A stretch of 64,000 nucleotides of DNA from Combretum micranthum (GCA_024138025.1 JAMXBD010002259.1:62001-126000), one strand, 5' to 3'; shown: positions 49,801-62,545, numbered from the stretch's first letter. Numbers and translations: made by a program. The notes: generated from the sequence alone by a model not told the origin.

Positions 49801-51879
49801 ATGATCCAATATAGCTTGCAATTTTGGAAATGACTAAAAATTATGTGAGATATGAGTTTTGGAAGATTTAGTAGAGTTATGGAGTTTTACGAATAATTTT
49901 TCATTCCATGATAGGTTTTATAGAGAGGTTGGAGATGGAATGGTTAGTGACTAATAAGTTATTGAACCTTTACAGCCGAATTGAATCGGTTAGGCGGTCA
50001 AAAAGGAATGAATAATTTCTAATATTTAGGTCTAGTCTGGATGTGAAGCGTGGCCTATTGTAATGGCTCATCTTATAATATTTTTAGGTAAAAACCTACA
50101 TGCCTGCTAAATTAAATGTCCTAGACTATTATATTCTCAACATTCCTTATTGAGGGATTCTTATTTTGTGAATTTCTTATATGCTCCAATATATAAAAAA
50201 TTTTAGGGTTTAAGGTTTAAATAATTAGGGTTTCTAATATTTGAGTGTCTAATTATGCATCGAGCTAGTTGTTAATTACCTAATCCAATATTCCAGTTGT
50301 TGTAAAATTATAGGATTTTAGAAAAGTGAATCATGCCTACTTTAAAATTCAAGAATATAATGAAGTCTAAAGGTATTGGTATTTCCGCTCTAATGCTACA
50401 TTGCAAGAAATTCAGTAAGAATACATCTTAAATTTTTAGATTTAAAATATTGTTTCACTTCTAATTTTCATCTTTTCAAAGTGGCATATTATCTAATGGC
50501 TTTAAATATATATATATATATACGTAATATATTTATGATATCAAAACTGCATTTCCTACTATAATGCAATAATATTAAATATCAATTAAACTTTCTAATT
50601 TTCACTTATTTTTTAATTGACATGTAGCAAATCATGACTTCCAATAAAAAAAAAAAAAAAAAGAGGAATAAGGACTATATTAATACTATTTAAGCAATCA
50701 AAATCAAAAGATACCAATAACAAAGACATACTAGGTTAAGGAAATAGGATGTATCTTCTTTCTTCAACAAGGGGAAAAAATTCGACGGAAAAATATTATT
50801 TATACCATTTTAAAATATTATGGGAAAGAAAGATATGCATTCAATAGATAGGAATGATAATTAATTGGAGAATACTTGAAAGCAACAACCATTCGTGGCA
50901 TTAGCAAGGAGGGAAACTTCATGGCACTACACCACCTTATGGTGTATCTTGAAGCACTACTGCCTGTACTCAATAGAAAGTAATGATAACTACTTGTATG
51001 CAGCATCCATGCATCGCAACTACAAGGAAACATTAAGGTACGACACCAGCCACATCATTCATAAAGCGTCATCACATTGCTGGATCTCTTAATTTTAGCA
51101 ATATGACTTGTATTCAATAGAAAGGAATGCCCATTAAAATATCGCACTGCACAATGAATTCAGAAGAAACGGTACTATTCATGGTTTTTTAGTGCAAAAG
51201 GGAGAGTAATTGAAAGAGTAAAGCCGTATGTTGGAGTTTGTGAGATAAAACCGACAAAATCAAACTAATTCTTTTTAAATTTTTTTGAATTATTTGGAGT
51301 GGAGTCATTAAACGACAAAATAAATCTAAGATGAAGGATTAATTGGTGATTTTAACTTAATTATTAGGAAGTGTCAAGTCTAATATAAACAACTAGAACT
51401 ACAAACATTTAGAGTGGTACAATGTTGAGCTTGAGTTTGAGTTCAATTCAAATTCAATCAAATTTAAGATTTTAAGTTCAAGTTTAGCTTGAAGTAACAT
51501 TATATAATCTTGAGCTAGACTAAGCTTATTTAGGTTCATTTTGTTAAAAAAATATTTTGTAATTATAATTATAGTTGAAATAATATTTGTTGACACCCCA
51601 TTTTTGTCCGCACATAAAATAAAAAAATAAAAAAAAAACAAGCATCAAACATCATCCAAAATCTGAATATGAGAAAAGAACAAAATCACCTTGTCAAAAT
51701 AATCCTGCTCTTGAAATCCAAATCTAAATCCAAATGATGTTTTCCACTTGAATCCTAGTGTGGAATCCAATATCAAATTACAAAGAAAAGCTAACTAGTG
51801 TTCAACCTTAATCTAGATCTAGGAGCACTAGAAAGAACTTAGAATTGCGGGCCTAAGGTTCTCTTCAACAGATGGCAAA
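46888..51879. other. AT-rich DNA, no gene recognised
   Basis: No reading frame with recognisable domains. It contains a poly-T run (47007-47023), an AGTAAAT-rich stretch (47361-47472), a short palindrome (48165-48183), TA runs near 50510 and a poly-A run near 50645-50661. Parts may be old LTR sequence (for example TGTGATACCTTGATTTTC near 47067), but no borders could be fixed. Confidence 0.5.
47361..47472. repeat. AGTAAAT-rich degenerate simple repeat
   Basis: Repeated AAATAGTAAA and GATAAATAGT words over about 110 bp with irregular spacing. Confidence 0.65.
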
Positions 51880-52564
51880 ACAAAAGGATTTTAAATATGA
51901 AAGGTCGCAGTGCACATAGGCCAACAACGTACGGCGACGTATGTTTGGATCTAGCTAGTGTTCACTTGTGAAATTGATTTTCGAGAGTACATATTTGTGT
52001 TCACCAGTACCTACACCAGCGGCGTATAGTGTTAGATAGCCGGCTTTGAATGCTTGACAAATTTTTCGAGGCACATACTTCGACAGTATTCGAGCAAGTA
52101 TTAGAGTAGCTTTCACGTAAGCTAGCAATAAGGCTAGCGGCATTTCTCTCACAGAAGCCAGCGTTTTCATTATGTTCACTTGTAACGATGGCTTAAAGCT
52201 GGCGGCATTGATTGATATTATGCTGGTGTACAATACATAATTGAAGGCCGATTCTTCTACTATTTGAAAGCCAGTAGTGTTTGTTAATTCAAAGGCCGAT
52301 GTTGATGAAATTTCCATGTAAATTGGCTCCAATCTATTGAATATCGACTGTATACTTTTAAATTTTTTCGAGCCTACTTGATTTATGTCTCCAAAATTTG
52401 CATAAACTCCTCCAATTTGGTAGTGTTTGTATGTAAAAGTCTTTCAAGACCTAAAATATCAAAATATACACACTTAAGTACCAATTCCTTAAGATTTCTA
52501 TAAAATCTATAATAGTTAAACATGATTTGATCATTGAAAAGCTGAGTAAAATATGACTTCATCA
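51880..52564 (-). mobile_element. Athila-like LTR fragment, reverse
   Basis: In sense it starts TGATGAAGTCATATTTTACTC at 52564, passes TTTTATAGAAATCTTAAGG and GGTACTTAAGTG like the other Athila LTRs, then a cluster of GCCGGCTT/CCAGCGGCG motifs (about 52330-51900). The typical 3' end (CTGCTATATA then GACACCC) is not found, so the left part is lost or replaced. The left border is uncertain. Confidence 0.6.
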
Positions 52565-53031
52565 AGTACGTCGAGGATAAATAGAGTTGTCTCAAATGCT
52601 AGCCTCGTTGTCTTTTTCATTCTCATCGATTCTTTGCTTTTGAATGGGTGGCTCTGGATTTACAACATCGTAGTTGATGTACTACTTTAGCCAGACATGT
52701 TGTATGGCGTCTTCAATAGCACCCTTGAGTTGCCAACAATTTTTTGTATCATGATCGCAATTGCGGTGATACTTGCAATATTATCTTGATTCCTTTTACT
52801 TTGAGCTAGGCCTCATGGGGGAAGGATCCTATAAGAGGCCCTGGTTTCTTACTTTAAGGAACACATCATGCATAGATAGCTTCACAGAGGTAAATTCGTC
52901 ATACATCAAGAAAACCTTTCTCTTGTCACCATCTCTGCAACCAAGATGACTTTCTCGTTGTTGAAACTGTGGTGATCTTTGATGATTGCGTTAGCACCCT
53001 TAATTCTATGATGATTCGGACTATATTTAGT
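52565..53031 (-). pseudogene. Tat/Ogre-like gag, nucleocapsid part
   Basis: Read in reverse, a zinc-knuckle segment is visible: CKYHRNCDHDTKNCWQLKGA (near 52780-52720), then IEDAIQHVW. The Cys and His spacing and the following LK-I-E-I pattern fit the nucleocapsid region of Tat-lineage gag. Stops interrupt it before and after. It is the 3' part of a gag whose earlier parts lie at 56006-57003 and 59811-60225 on the same strand. Confidence 0.65.
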
Positions 53032-56005
53032 TGACATTTTAAGTAAAAATCATCTAGAATTGGTGCTTAATCCCTTAAATTGTTAATTTCAAGCAAGCTG
53101 GGACTAAACATGATCAATTCAAGCAAATTTGGCCAAGGAAAGAAGAAATAAGTGTGATTCCAAATCCACACACCCTGTATCCATAGTGGTAGCATGAAGA
53201 ATTGAGGTAGGAGCCCACCATGCCTCATATTGAAGGGCGTATGGATCAATTTTGCAATCAAAAGGCACCACGCATAGTGCCATGCCCAGTAGTGAAGGGC
53301 ATATTGGCCTAGTTTTTGTCACAGTATGTGCCACGCCAATTGCTAAGGGGCGTGGCGAGGATCGACTCTGAGATCAGAATGTACCATGCCTAATGCCATG
53401 GCCCATGGTGAGGGACATGGCAAGTCACGTGTCCTTGGTTCATTTTCTTGATGTTTGAAATTCCATAACGTCTAGAATTCAAAAGGACGAAGGAAGTTAT
53501 GAATTTTGATAGGTTTTAAGATGGATCTGGAGAGTAATTTAAAAAAAGTAAGTCATGAATCTTCAACTAGTTTTTAGAGTGAATTGGCAGAGCTTATCGA
53601 ATAAAGTAACAAGTCAAGGAGATTCGGATTGAAGATCCAAACATATTGAGCTTCATTTCTTAGGTTGTATCATGAATTCTAATTTTTGTTTTAGATTTCA
53701 TGTGTTCTCTATAATTACTATGGAAGAGTAGAGTTTATATGTGGGTCTTGTTTGAATTCTATCTCTATCAAGTGATGAAATTGTTTTGAAATGAAATCTA
53801 ATTGATGTTTGATAAAGTCATATTCTATACACTTTTCATAGAACAAACAGTGATAAATTGTTATTGATTTTATAGAAATCTAAGTAAATGATACTTAAGT
53901 ATGCTTAAATTGTTATTTCAGGTCAAGAATGACTTAGAGTTGCAAATATATGTAAATTAGAGGAGTTTCAAGTAAATTCGGAAGACAAAATCAACACCAC
54001 CGGCCTTGATTGAAAATTTTCACCAACATTGCAAAATTTGAACAAACATTGGCAACATTTCATCCTATACTGCCGGCGTTGAGCCGACCTAGCTTGTGAA
54101 TAGAATACAATTTTTTAAAGCTAGCATCAACGCCGTTGGCTTTTAAGAGTAGATCTTATCGGCCTTCATGATTTTCAACCTATGCCGGCCATATGAATTC
54201 CTACATCGTCGATGTTGAAGTGGTGTAGCCCATCCACAGCTTACAAAACATTAACACTGATGCCAACACTACCAATGCTCAACCGACATAGACTTGTACG
54301 CCATCAGAATTGAATCAGTAACCGCTTATGTAGAAATGAAAAAACTCAAATTCGTTCGTTTTTGCTTATAAATTCCTAGGGTTTGCTTCATTTGGACAAC
54401 ACATGAATTTCATAGTAGACATCTTAGAGAGTTGTTTTGGATCTGAACTTGTTATCGATTGGAGCTTTGTAATCATTTGAAGATTAGATGGAAGACTTGT
54501 TTGAAGTTATACAATAAGGATATTGTTGATTGAATTTGGTGATTTCTAACCTTTTCTTTTTATGCAAAGTCAATTGTTGATTGTGATTGTGATGATGAAT
54601 TCAGTTGTTGTAAATACTTTGTTTTATGTTTGTTTGATTCAATCCATGAGTTTCTAGATTTTTGGAATATTCATGTTGCAATTCCAACTACAAATCTTGG
54701 TTCTTGTTAAACTAGGTTTATAGGAATCTTAATAACTCGAGAAGGAAATTAAGGTCAATTGGAATTCTTAAATTTAGGTTGAATTACAATTACGGAAGCA
54801 GCATGATTTAATCTGGTTTAGAAATTATCCATTGAGATTAATGTAATGTTTTAGATTAGTTTCTCACTAAGGAATTATGAGAACTTGGTTTAGGGCATTA
54901 GACAATTACAGAATTGGAATATTCATAATTGTATTTTCGATTCTGCTGTTAATTTGTATAGTGGAAGCTAATGGATTGATTGGTGGTGCTAAAAGATTTT
55001 AAAATTTAAGATCTTTGATAATTTCATACGAATATCCACAAAGCTAATGGTTATTATAACATGATGGCAATTTAATTAGTGAAACTAAGATGGATTCTAT
55101 TTTTCCCACATTCAATTGATATATATATCTTTCTTAAAAAACACTCTCTCTGCACTCATTAATAATTGATAATCTAGATTTAGAATTAGTTTATTAGTTA
55201 ACTATCTCAAATTCGATTACCTGGATAATAGTAGAATCTGATAACTATTAAGTAGTTAAGTAATCCTCATGGGAATGATATCCTGCTCATCATTGTATTG
55301 CTTGCTCAGGCCTAGTGCACTTGCTGGAGAATTCACTCTTATTTTATATGTATACATTTTCAGGGGATTGATGTTCTTTTATTCAATTACATATTATTTG
55401 ATTGTTTATTAAATTTGTATATTTGGAATACAAGTTTATGTTTGATTTTCATTTAATTCAATTGAGAAATTGCTTCTATGAATAGATCTATGCAATTGAT
55501 GAGATCTGATTGTAATTCTAGAGATAAGATAGCAAGGATCTTCTATAATTGTTGAATTTTTCAATGAGTTCATGTTCTTAATACAATCTTAGGTTGTTAT
55601 TAATTAAGAAGAGATCCTGATTGATCAACTTAAGATTAGATAAGTTGATAGGTTCGAGATAATTATTAATTTGTTTAAGGAACTAAACAGCTTAAGAGCC
55701 TAATTGTGATAATCTTTAGTATTCAAGAATTCATGATGAGATGGATATAGGACAAGACTTAGATTACCTTGATTTATTGATTCATACCTTGCTTGTTGTT
55801 TTAATAATCTGTTCTTGCTAGTTTCTTAGTTAAATTATAGTTTTTATTAATCTTAATGGTAGAAAATGTCACTCTAATCGGGAGACTAGATAGTAGAAAA
55901 GAAGTTATTACTGGTAATTATTCCTTCCTCGTGGACGGCCCCGATCTTAGCGCTATACTATATTTTCGATAGGTATACTAATTATTGCCTTTTGTAGTGA
56001 AATTA
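53032..56005 (+). mobile_element. LTR-like insertion of unknown family, split by an Athila-like solo LTR
   Basis: It separates two parts of the reverse Tat-like gag. It has LTR-like traits in forward sense: GGGCGTGGC/GCCACGCC motifs at roughly 60-bp spacing (53236-53420), and near its end CCTCGTGGACGGCCCCGATC, a phrase common at the 3' side of gypsy LTRs. Exact ends and TSD could not be fixed. Confidence 0.4.
53810..55370 (+). mobile_element. Athila-like solo LTR, forward, TSD ATGTT
   Basis: It starts TGATAAAGTCATATTC and ends near CAGGGGATTG; ATGTT is at 53805-53809 and 55371-55375. It parallels the solo LTR 34071-40887, with the GCCGGCCTTG/GCCGGCGTTG cluster at 54000-54330 and GATATCCTGCTCATCAT near 55277. 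The last bases deviate from the expected CA. Confidence 0.75.
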
Positions 56006-57003
56006 AGAGCGGGCTTTTATAAATTTTAAAACTACACTTGAGGACATCAATCTCTAGGTTGTCCCTTGTCTCGGTGATAGTTTTGTTCAATCAATTGGGC
56101 TTCACCTTGTCCTCGGTCTCTTTCCTAGCATTTATGGCAACTTCTTGTCAAATATATTTATGTACTTTTTCTCTTATCTATTCTAGTGTAGTGAGTTGGC
56201 ACTTTGAGATTGAATCAAAATAGGTTATCCACAAGAACTTTTGCTTAATGGCTTCAAGGGTTATGCCCTGATTCAAATTTGGGACTTCTAAGTATGCTTT
56301 GTTGAACCTAGCTAAGTAATCCCTCAGTGATTCGCCCTACCTCTATCGGATGGTGTATAGATACGAGACGTTCTTTTTTGGTGGTTTGCTAGCCATAAAA
56401 TGGGCAACAAGGAGTCCATTAAGTTGATAGAATGAACTAATTGTATTAAGCTCGAGCTTATTAAACCATACTCAACCTGGACCCCAAAAGGTGGTGAGGA
56501 AGGTTTTGCACCATATGCATCTAAGAAGTTATGTATCGCCATAGTGGAATGAAATTGTGCAATGTGATCTTCAGGGTCATTAGATTTGTAACCAGATTCC
56601 AAGCTTGGAAGTCAAGCTCTGGTAGGGAGTACCTCCAATTGGAGGTCAACTGCGAAAGGTGTTTTCCTTGGGATCACCTTGGGTGAGGACCCATCTGAAG
56701 GCTTTCTTTAACAGTTGATAGCCTTCTCATCGTATTTCTAATATCCCATTTCCGTGCCAGATCTTAGGCTAACTTACCCCTGCGGACAAATTAGGTAGAT
56801 GTCAAGACCAAATTCTTATTATTTCTTTTTTTCCCTTTATGTGTCCTCTACTCTCATAAGGCATGGAGACAGTTCCATTCGGTCTCCTAAGAGCAATGGT
56901 TCTTCCATACACATTTGGAGTTGGTCTCGAACTATAAGATCAAGCTCCTGTAGAGTTGCTAATCTTCAAAGGGGTCGTAGTATGTTGATGATTTCTTTGG
57001 GAG
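56006..57003 (-). pseudogene. Tat/Ogre-like gag, core
   Basis: In reverse the motifs run SNDPEDHIAQFHSTMAIHNF, a WFNKLELNTISSFYQL segment in another frame, then FMASKPPKKNVSYLYTI, SLRDYLARFNKAYLEV and a region like REKVHKYI-QEVAINARKETED. This order (DPxxH...WF..L...SF..L...F......SLRxYxxRFNxA) is the Tat-lineage gag core. At least three frameshifts and several stops break it. It is truncated left by the LTR-like insertion at 53032-56005 and right by the LTR at 57216. Confidence 0.75.
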
Positions 57004-57345
57004 GTGTAACCTCCAAGTTTTTCTATAAATCAAGTTTAGAAAATAAATTTAAATTTATGTATTTTGATTATGAGTGTTACAATGCTTGAAATGTCGATTA
57101 AATTCAAGTATAATATCTTTTGTAAAATAAATATAGTATAGAATATAAGATCAATCTCCTATAGAGTTGCTAGTCTGCAAAGGGGTCGCAGTACATTGAT
57201 GATTTCTTTAGGAGGTGTAACGTCCAAGTTTTTCTATAAATCAAGTTTAGAAGATAAATTTAAATTTATGTATTTTGATTATGAGTGTTATAATGCTTGA
57301 AATGTTGATTAAATTCAAGTATAAATCTTTTGCAAAATAAATATA
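56936..57345. repeat. Tandem duplication across an LTR insertion junction
   Basis: Two copies of about 205 bp (56936-57138 and about 57139-57345). Each consists of about 70 bp of gag flank ending GGAGG plus about 135 bp of LTR start (TGTAACCTCCAAG or TGTAACGTCCAAG). Confidence 0.85.
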
Positions 57346-58239
57346 GCAGAAATAGAAAGTTAAAATTTTCAATTAAGTTATTTCAAATTGTTTGTCCACT
57401 AAATTATGTTTTCAAATTTTTTTTTAGAAAATTGAATTTCAAACATTTCTCAAATTATCAATTTTTCAATATGGATTCTTATAAGAAATTATCTAATTAT
57501 AATGAATATATAAAGCAAATTTTTCTAAACTTTGTATTGATTTCAAGTAATTGCTAATTTCGATGCATTAATGTGTGGAAGACAATTCATGCTTTGAACT
57601 AAGCCTAATTGCTACAAAATAAAGCTTTATAACCCACCATAAGTTACCATGCAGCCACATACACCTAATAACTTTCAAAATTGCTCAAAAGTAAACAAGT
57701 TTACTTTATATATGTGTGTGTGTGGATAATTATCAAATTTTGGACAAAAATTTCACTCCTCTACTCCCTCTATTTTTGCTCAATGTATCACACACACACA
57801 CAAATACTACATTTCTCTTTCAATTCCTCTTTTTTAATCAACAAGAAATTCAAGCTACACACAATCATCAAGCTAAGACTCATATAGGTAAGTTAACTCT
57901 TGTCTTTCCTTGGTTGTTTTATGTTATAAGTATGTGTAAGTGGAAAGTTCTTGTTAGTTACTGGTTTATATAAGATTGTTATGAGTTTTGAAGCTAGGTT
58001 TGTGATGTAAAGTTATGAAATTGTGATAATAAGTCTTAAGTCATGGATATTATGGACTAAGAATGATTGATTGATTTTAAGGTGGAGATGGATTAAGTGT
58101 TAGAGGTTATAAAAGTGAAAAGGGATGAACGAGAATTGTGTGATGATGTTATATTATTTTAGAGGGGAGAAAGACCTTTAAGTTGGTTAAAATGAGTAAA
58201 ATTGCGATGTAAAGAAGCATGTTTCGTTGTTGGTTGAGC

Positions 58240-58510
58240 ATGGGGGCATGGTAGAGGGCGTGGTGTGTTCTGTAAGGGTTTCTAGGTGAATACACTCTCT
58301 CTATGAGCGTAGCAAGCGGCGTGGTAGCCTGTGTTTCCATGCTTGGGTTGATACGTCCTTTCATATGGGGCATGGCAGGGGGCGTGATAGCTTCTAAGCA
58401 TTAGCTTCACTCATACGCACATCCATACGGGGCGTGGTATGGGGCATGGTGGCATTTGTGTCTCACCTTACTCCATACGCCCCTTGATACAGGGCGTGGT
58501 CCAGGGAGTA
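58240..58510 (+). repeat. Array of GGGCGTGGT motifs, about 60-bp spacing
   Basis: GGCGTGGT-like words near 58257, 58318, 58381, 58434 and 58494, each paired with a nearby GGGGCATGG or CATACG. They lie between the donor-like site and the exon-like block. Confidence 0.65.
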
Positions 58511-58621
58511 TGACCTCTGTCCCATGAGTTATCCTCCGAAAGTTTTAGAATCTTGTTTAATTCTTCTTTTCTTTGTAAAGCAATTAGTAATACCATCTTT
58601 TCTATCTTATTGGGGCCTTAG

Positions 58622-58674
58622 ATCAAGACTCAGACTTTCCTTTTGATTACTACGACGAAGAGGAGAATGCATGG
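58622..58674 (+). other. Conserved exon-like block in LTR, copy 7
   Basis: GGGGCCTTAG precedes 53 nt ending ATGG before GTGAGT, the best splice-site pair of the set. One frame reads QDSDFPFDYYDEEENAW. Confidence 0.5.
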
Positions 58675-59306
58675 GTGAGTAATTGAATCTTTTCACTTAC
58701 ATATGCTAGTAGAATAGTTGCACATGATTCTAATATAACCAAAATTTGAACTCATGTATCGGGATTAGGAAGTAATGCATGTGGTATGTTTGTTAATTGA
58801 ATAATCTTGTAATGTTCAAAGTGAATTCTAATTGATTGATACTAATTGATGGATGAACATTGTGGATTGTTTGCGAATTCAATAGTCACCTAATGAATTG
58901 ATCTAAATGGTATTTGACTTATAAATAAACTAGTCATGCATTACATTACATTACATAGCTTATTTATATTTGTTTGGTATTTACGTCACGTATTATCATT
59001 TCAGTTCTGTGGTGATGCTTGTGTAAATCTAATGAATCTGGTAAAGATCACCATAGGGTCGTTAATTCTATAGGAACTAAGGAAGGTTAAAGAACGTCAC
59101 CTAATGAAAGTTAGTACAAAACGATAAGACTTAGTGGAAATTCTAAGAACTAAATGAAGTGAAGGAAATATTATATGTATGTATGTGTATATATATATAC
59201 ACATATTTATAAACAAAAATTGATATTAAAGTTTGAAATGAACACTCATTCTTTAGTTCTTTGGATTTCTTAGGCGTGAAGTACAGAGCTGATCCTTCAA
59301 CCCCCA

Positions 59307-59352
59307 AGGGAAGGTGTAAATCCCTATGTATTTGGGTTCTGGTCACTCAAAT
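59307..59352 (+). other. Conserved LTR hairpin pair, copy 8
   Basis: AGGGA pairs TCCCT around AGGTGTAAA (59307-59325). ATTTGGG pairs CTCAAAT around TTCTGGTCA (59330-59352) with one wobble. Confidence 0.6.
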
Positions 59353-59810
59353 GATGTTTGTACATATGTTTGCCTATTGCATTTCACATGTGTTAATCAT
59401 ATAATATATGAATTGTTATGTGGTGTTGAGATTCTTTTATTTACTGAGCTTTTTATGCCCACGCTTTTTTAGACTGTTGTTTTATAGGGACTTAATCAAG
59501 AAGACCAAGATTGAGATCAAGTGCAACGTAGAATAGATCGAAGACTTATGTATTTATGTTGGAAGGAACACTTTATTATTGTCATGGAGACTTAAAGTTA
59601 ATATTTGTAATAGCATAAGTTTTAGGAGACTTATCTTTTATTTTCTTTGTTAGTGTGCCTAAGGGAAACCTTTGAAGGCAAAGTTGTAATCCTATATATG
59701 AAGTTTGCAAATTTATATTGTTGTTTTCATATAAACAACATCCAATCTATTAAATCTGTCCATGCTATGGGGCATGTTATTTATACAATAGTCATGTAAC
59801 TTCTCGGAGG

Positions 59811-60225
59811 CTGCAGTTAGTTACATGAAGTATTGTTACTATTATGGTATCCTGTAAGAGTGTGATAGGAGGAGGCTTCATCACGTCTCCATGGTGACTT
59901 AGTCTAGGATTCACCTTGTTGTGCACTAGAAGTATGTTCCTCCAGGTACAAGTTCTTCAAGCCTTCAAGCTTCGCGATCCTAGCTTGGAGCAAGGCATTA
60001 GAGAGTTCGTTCTCAATGTTCTTATAAACATGTTGTTTACACTGGTTTTCAAGCTCCAAAATGTGTCTTGATTCTAGGAAATTGGTATTGCATATAAAGG
60101 CGATGCTGGGTCTTGAGGCTTGTGAGCCCCATCGACTGTTGGAGCATCTGCTAGTTAGGTAAAGGCTGAGTCTAGATGGTTTTTACTCTGTTGGGGTCTC
60201 AACATCGTTGATATTACTAGTCACT
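59811..60225 (-). pseudogene. Tat/Ogre-like gag, N-terminal part
   Basis: In reverse a coiled-coil-like stretch is open: ESRHILELENQCKQHVYKNI, then ENELSNALLQARIAKLEGL, rich in Leu, Glu and Lys. It then meets stops near 59910. Position between the PBS side (63719) and the gag core (56006-57003) fits the N-terminal part of gag. It is interrupted on both sides by solo LTRs. No enzymatic motif is expected or seen. Confidence 0.5.
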
Positions 60226-60829
60226 TGTAAACCCCGATATTCTCAGTAGCTAGGAACCCCGGGAGTTGGAATCGAAACCCTAATCCGATCAGGTTGAATC
60301 TTGTGAGTGAAGCCTAGGAACCCTAAATCCGGCTTTCCTTCGATTTCATAGTAAAATAAATATTATAAAGTGAATGAATTTGAATTATTGTTCCAAAGTA
60401 CATTTCAAACCTTTGAAAGTTTTAAATTCGGGAATTTTTCAATTTTGGGCCTTCCTGAGCCTAATTACCGAAAAGCGTGCCTCGGGCCACGGATTCAGAA
60501 AAATGTTCCGAAATATTCATTAGAACCGTAATTTTATAAGGATTCCAAAAATATCAATTTCGTAATTTTCCGAGCTATAAAAGTTACAGTTATAGCTTTT
60601 CCCGTGTTTTCGGTACAACCGGTAAAGTAGATGTCTTGTCTACTATTCATAACTACAACCTACACTACACACTACCCATACCCTATTCTTACATCCTTAC
60701 AACTACTCATTTCAATTTTCTTTACCAATGAATTTTGTCTCTTAAACAATTATCACATTTATTACATTTTAATTAACTAAATTACAAATATTGAAATTCA
60801 AACACACACACACACACACCAAAGAGTGG

Positions 60830-60835
<6 letters not shown>

Positions 60836-60861
<26 letters not shown>
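60836..60861. repeat. Poly-C tract
   Basis: 26 consecutive C after GGCCGGCG. The related LTR has only four C at this place (about 22498), and the reverse LTR at 268 has eight. Confidence 0.9.
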
Positions 60862-62545
60862 TTTCCCTCTCAAATTTATTATTTTACTCCATTTTAATTA
60901 TCTAAACCCTAATTCACTTCATATATATACATAATGTTTCTCTCTCTCTCTCATTTCTTCTTGTTTAACTTTTGAAAAGAGAAAAACTCTCTCCTTTTCC
61001 CCATTTGTGCCGTGAGCCCCTCTCCCCCTCCCTCACTTTCCAACTTTGTTTCTTCTTCTTTCCTCCATCAAGACTCCTTTGGTATGTATATTTAGGCTTT
61101 GTTCATCCTAAATCTTGTTATGGCAAGATCATTCTTGTGTGTTTTCTCATCTAAATCCCAATGAGCATGAGCAAGGGACATGAAAACACTACTACAAGAA
61201 TCTCAAGCCATCTCAAGAAGTGGATCTAGCCTTTAAATGAGTTTTGTTTGAAATATCAACTTGTTCATGCATGTAAAGTAGTGATCTTGCATATATATTG
61301 TTGTTCATGCCATGAGATCCATGATTTATGCATCATACTTAGTAGATCTAAAGTTTAGATACCCACATTGTCATTTACATGTATGATCATAGAGTTATTT
61401 TTATTTTCATGCATTGATGATCACAAAAATGTAGTCTTGTATATGTATAGAGATGTTAGATAGTGGATAATCATATATAGAAGGCAAGAACATTGAAAAA
61501 GGAAGGACTTTGTCAAATATGGAAGATTGAAAATTCGGATGAAATGGAAACCCTACTTTGAAAACTACCAAAATCATTTTTAAACTCATATTTCATAAGA
61601 AAAATGAAGGGTATGTGTAATAGGCATGTTGAAGGAATTATTTTCATGAGTTTAGATGAGTTTAGGCATAATAAAAATAAGAAAACAAGAAGTGAAGTTA
61701 GAAGGAAAAATATTGACTTGGATGTGTAGTCAAATTCGTAATTTTGGGTAATGCCTATATAAACACTTAGTATTTAAGTCTAAATTGGATGTTTTATAAG
61801 CTAAATGAAGTCCTTAGATAATATACATTGGAGCTTCAATTTTTAATGCATTAGATAAGTTTTTCCTTAAGAAAAATACAAGAAAATGAAATTTAGAAAA
61901 TTCGGATTTTTACAAAAAGCTAGTTCAAAGACATGTTTATCAAATGAAAAATGGGAATTTTTATGCATGAATGGAGGCCATGATTAATATAGACTTTGAG
62001 AACTTATTTTAGTTAAATAATAAGTGGATTACAAGATTAAAAGCCAAAGAAACCCTAAGGAGTATAATGTGGAAAAATAGCTTCTTAGAGATAATCTTTA
62101 TGGGAACTTTCCAACACTTAAGAGTTCATAAGAGTTTATTATCACAAAAATTATTATGACCATGATATATTAAGTTCATCACATGGCATTCATATTAGTA
62201 ATTCATTCCCATATCATTCATGCATGAATCATCAACTAGGAACATTTTTATCAAAAGCAAAACAAATTTTTGAGATTGGAACACTTGCGGAACAGATCTG
62301 ATCCCACTGTTCCGTGACCTTGATATTTTCAAAACTTGGATTTAATATTAGAAATAGATAGATCTTTCGAAGTAGATAGAGATCGATATAAAATTTGCGA
62401 AATTCCGAGTTAAAATGACCAAGTTATGGCCGTTTTAAGTCGGAACTTCCGCAAATAGCGAGAAATCCGAATTCATATAGTTTAGATGTATAGCTTGATT
62501 TAGTTACATAATGAAAGTCTCATTAGGATTATTCTTGCTTGGTAG

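Larger units (their letters stand above)
57216..59805 (+). mobile_element. Chromovirus-type solo LTR, forward, TSD GGAGG
   Basis: It starts TGTAACGTCCAAG after GGAGG (57211-57215), and the gag sequence resumes at GGAGG 59806-59810. A GGGGCATGTTA close to its end recalls the terminal GGGGCRTGACA of the other LTRs, but the last bases (CTTCTC) are not CA. In order it has a TA/TG-rich box near 57706, a leader, donor-like GTAAGT at 57888, GC-rich motif array 58240-58510, exon-like block 58622-58674 and hairpin pair 59307-59352. It is the most diverged of the set. Confidence 0.75.
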
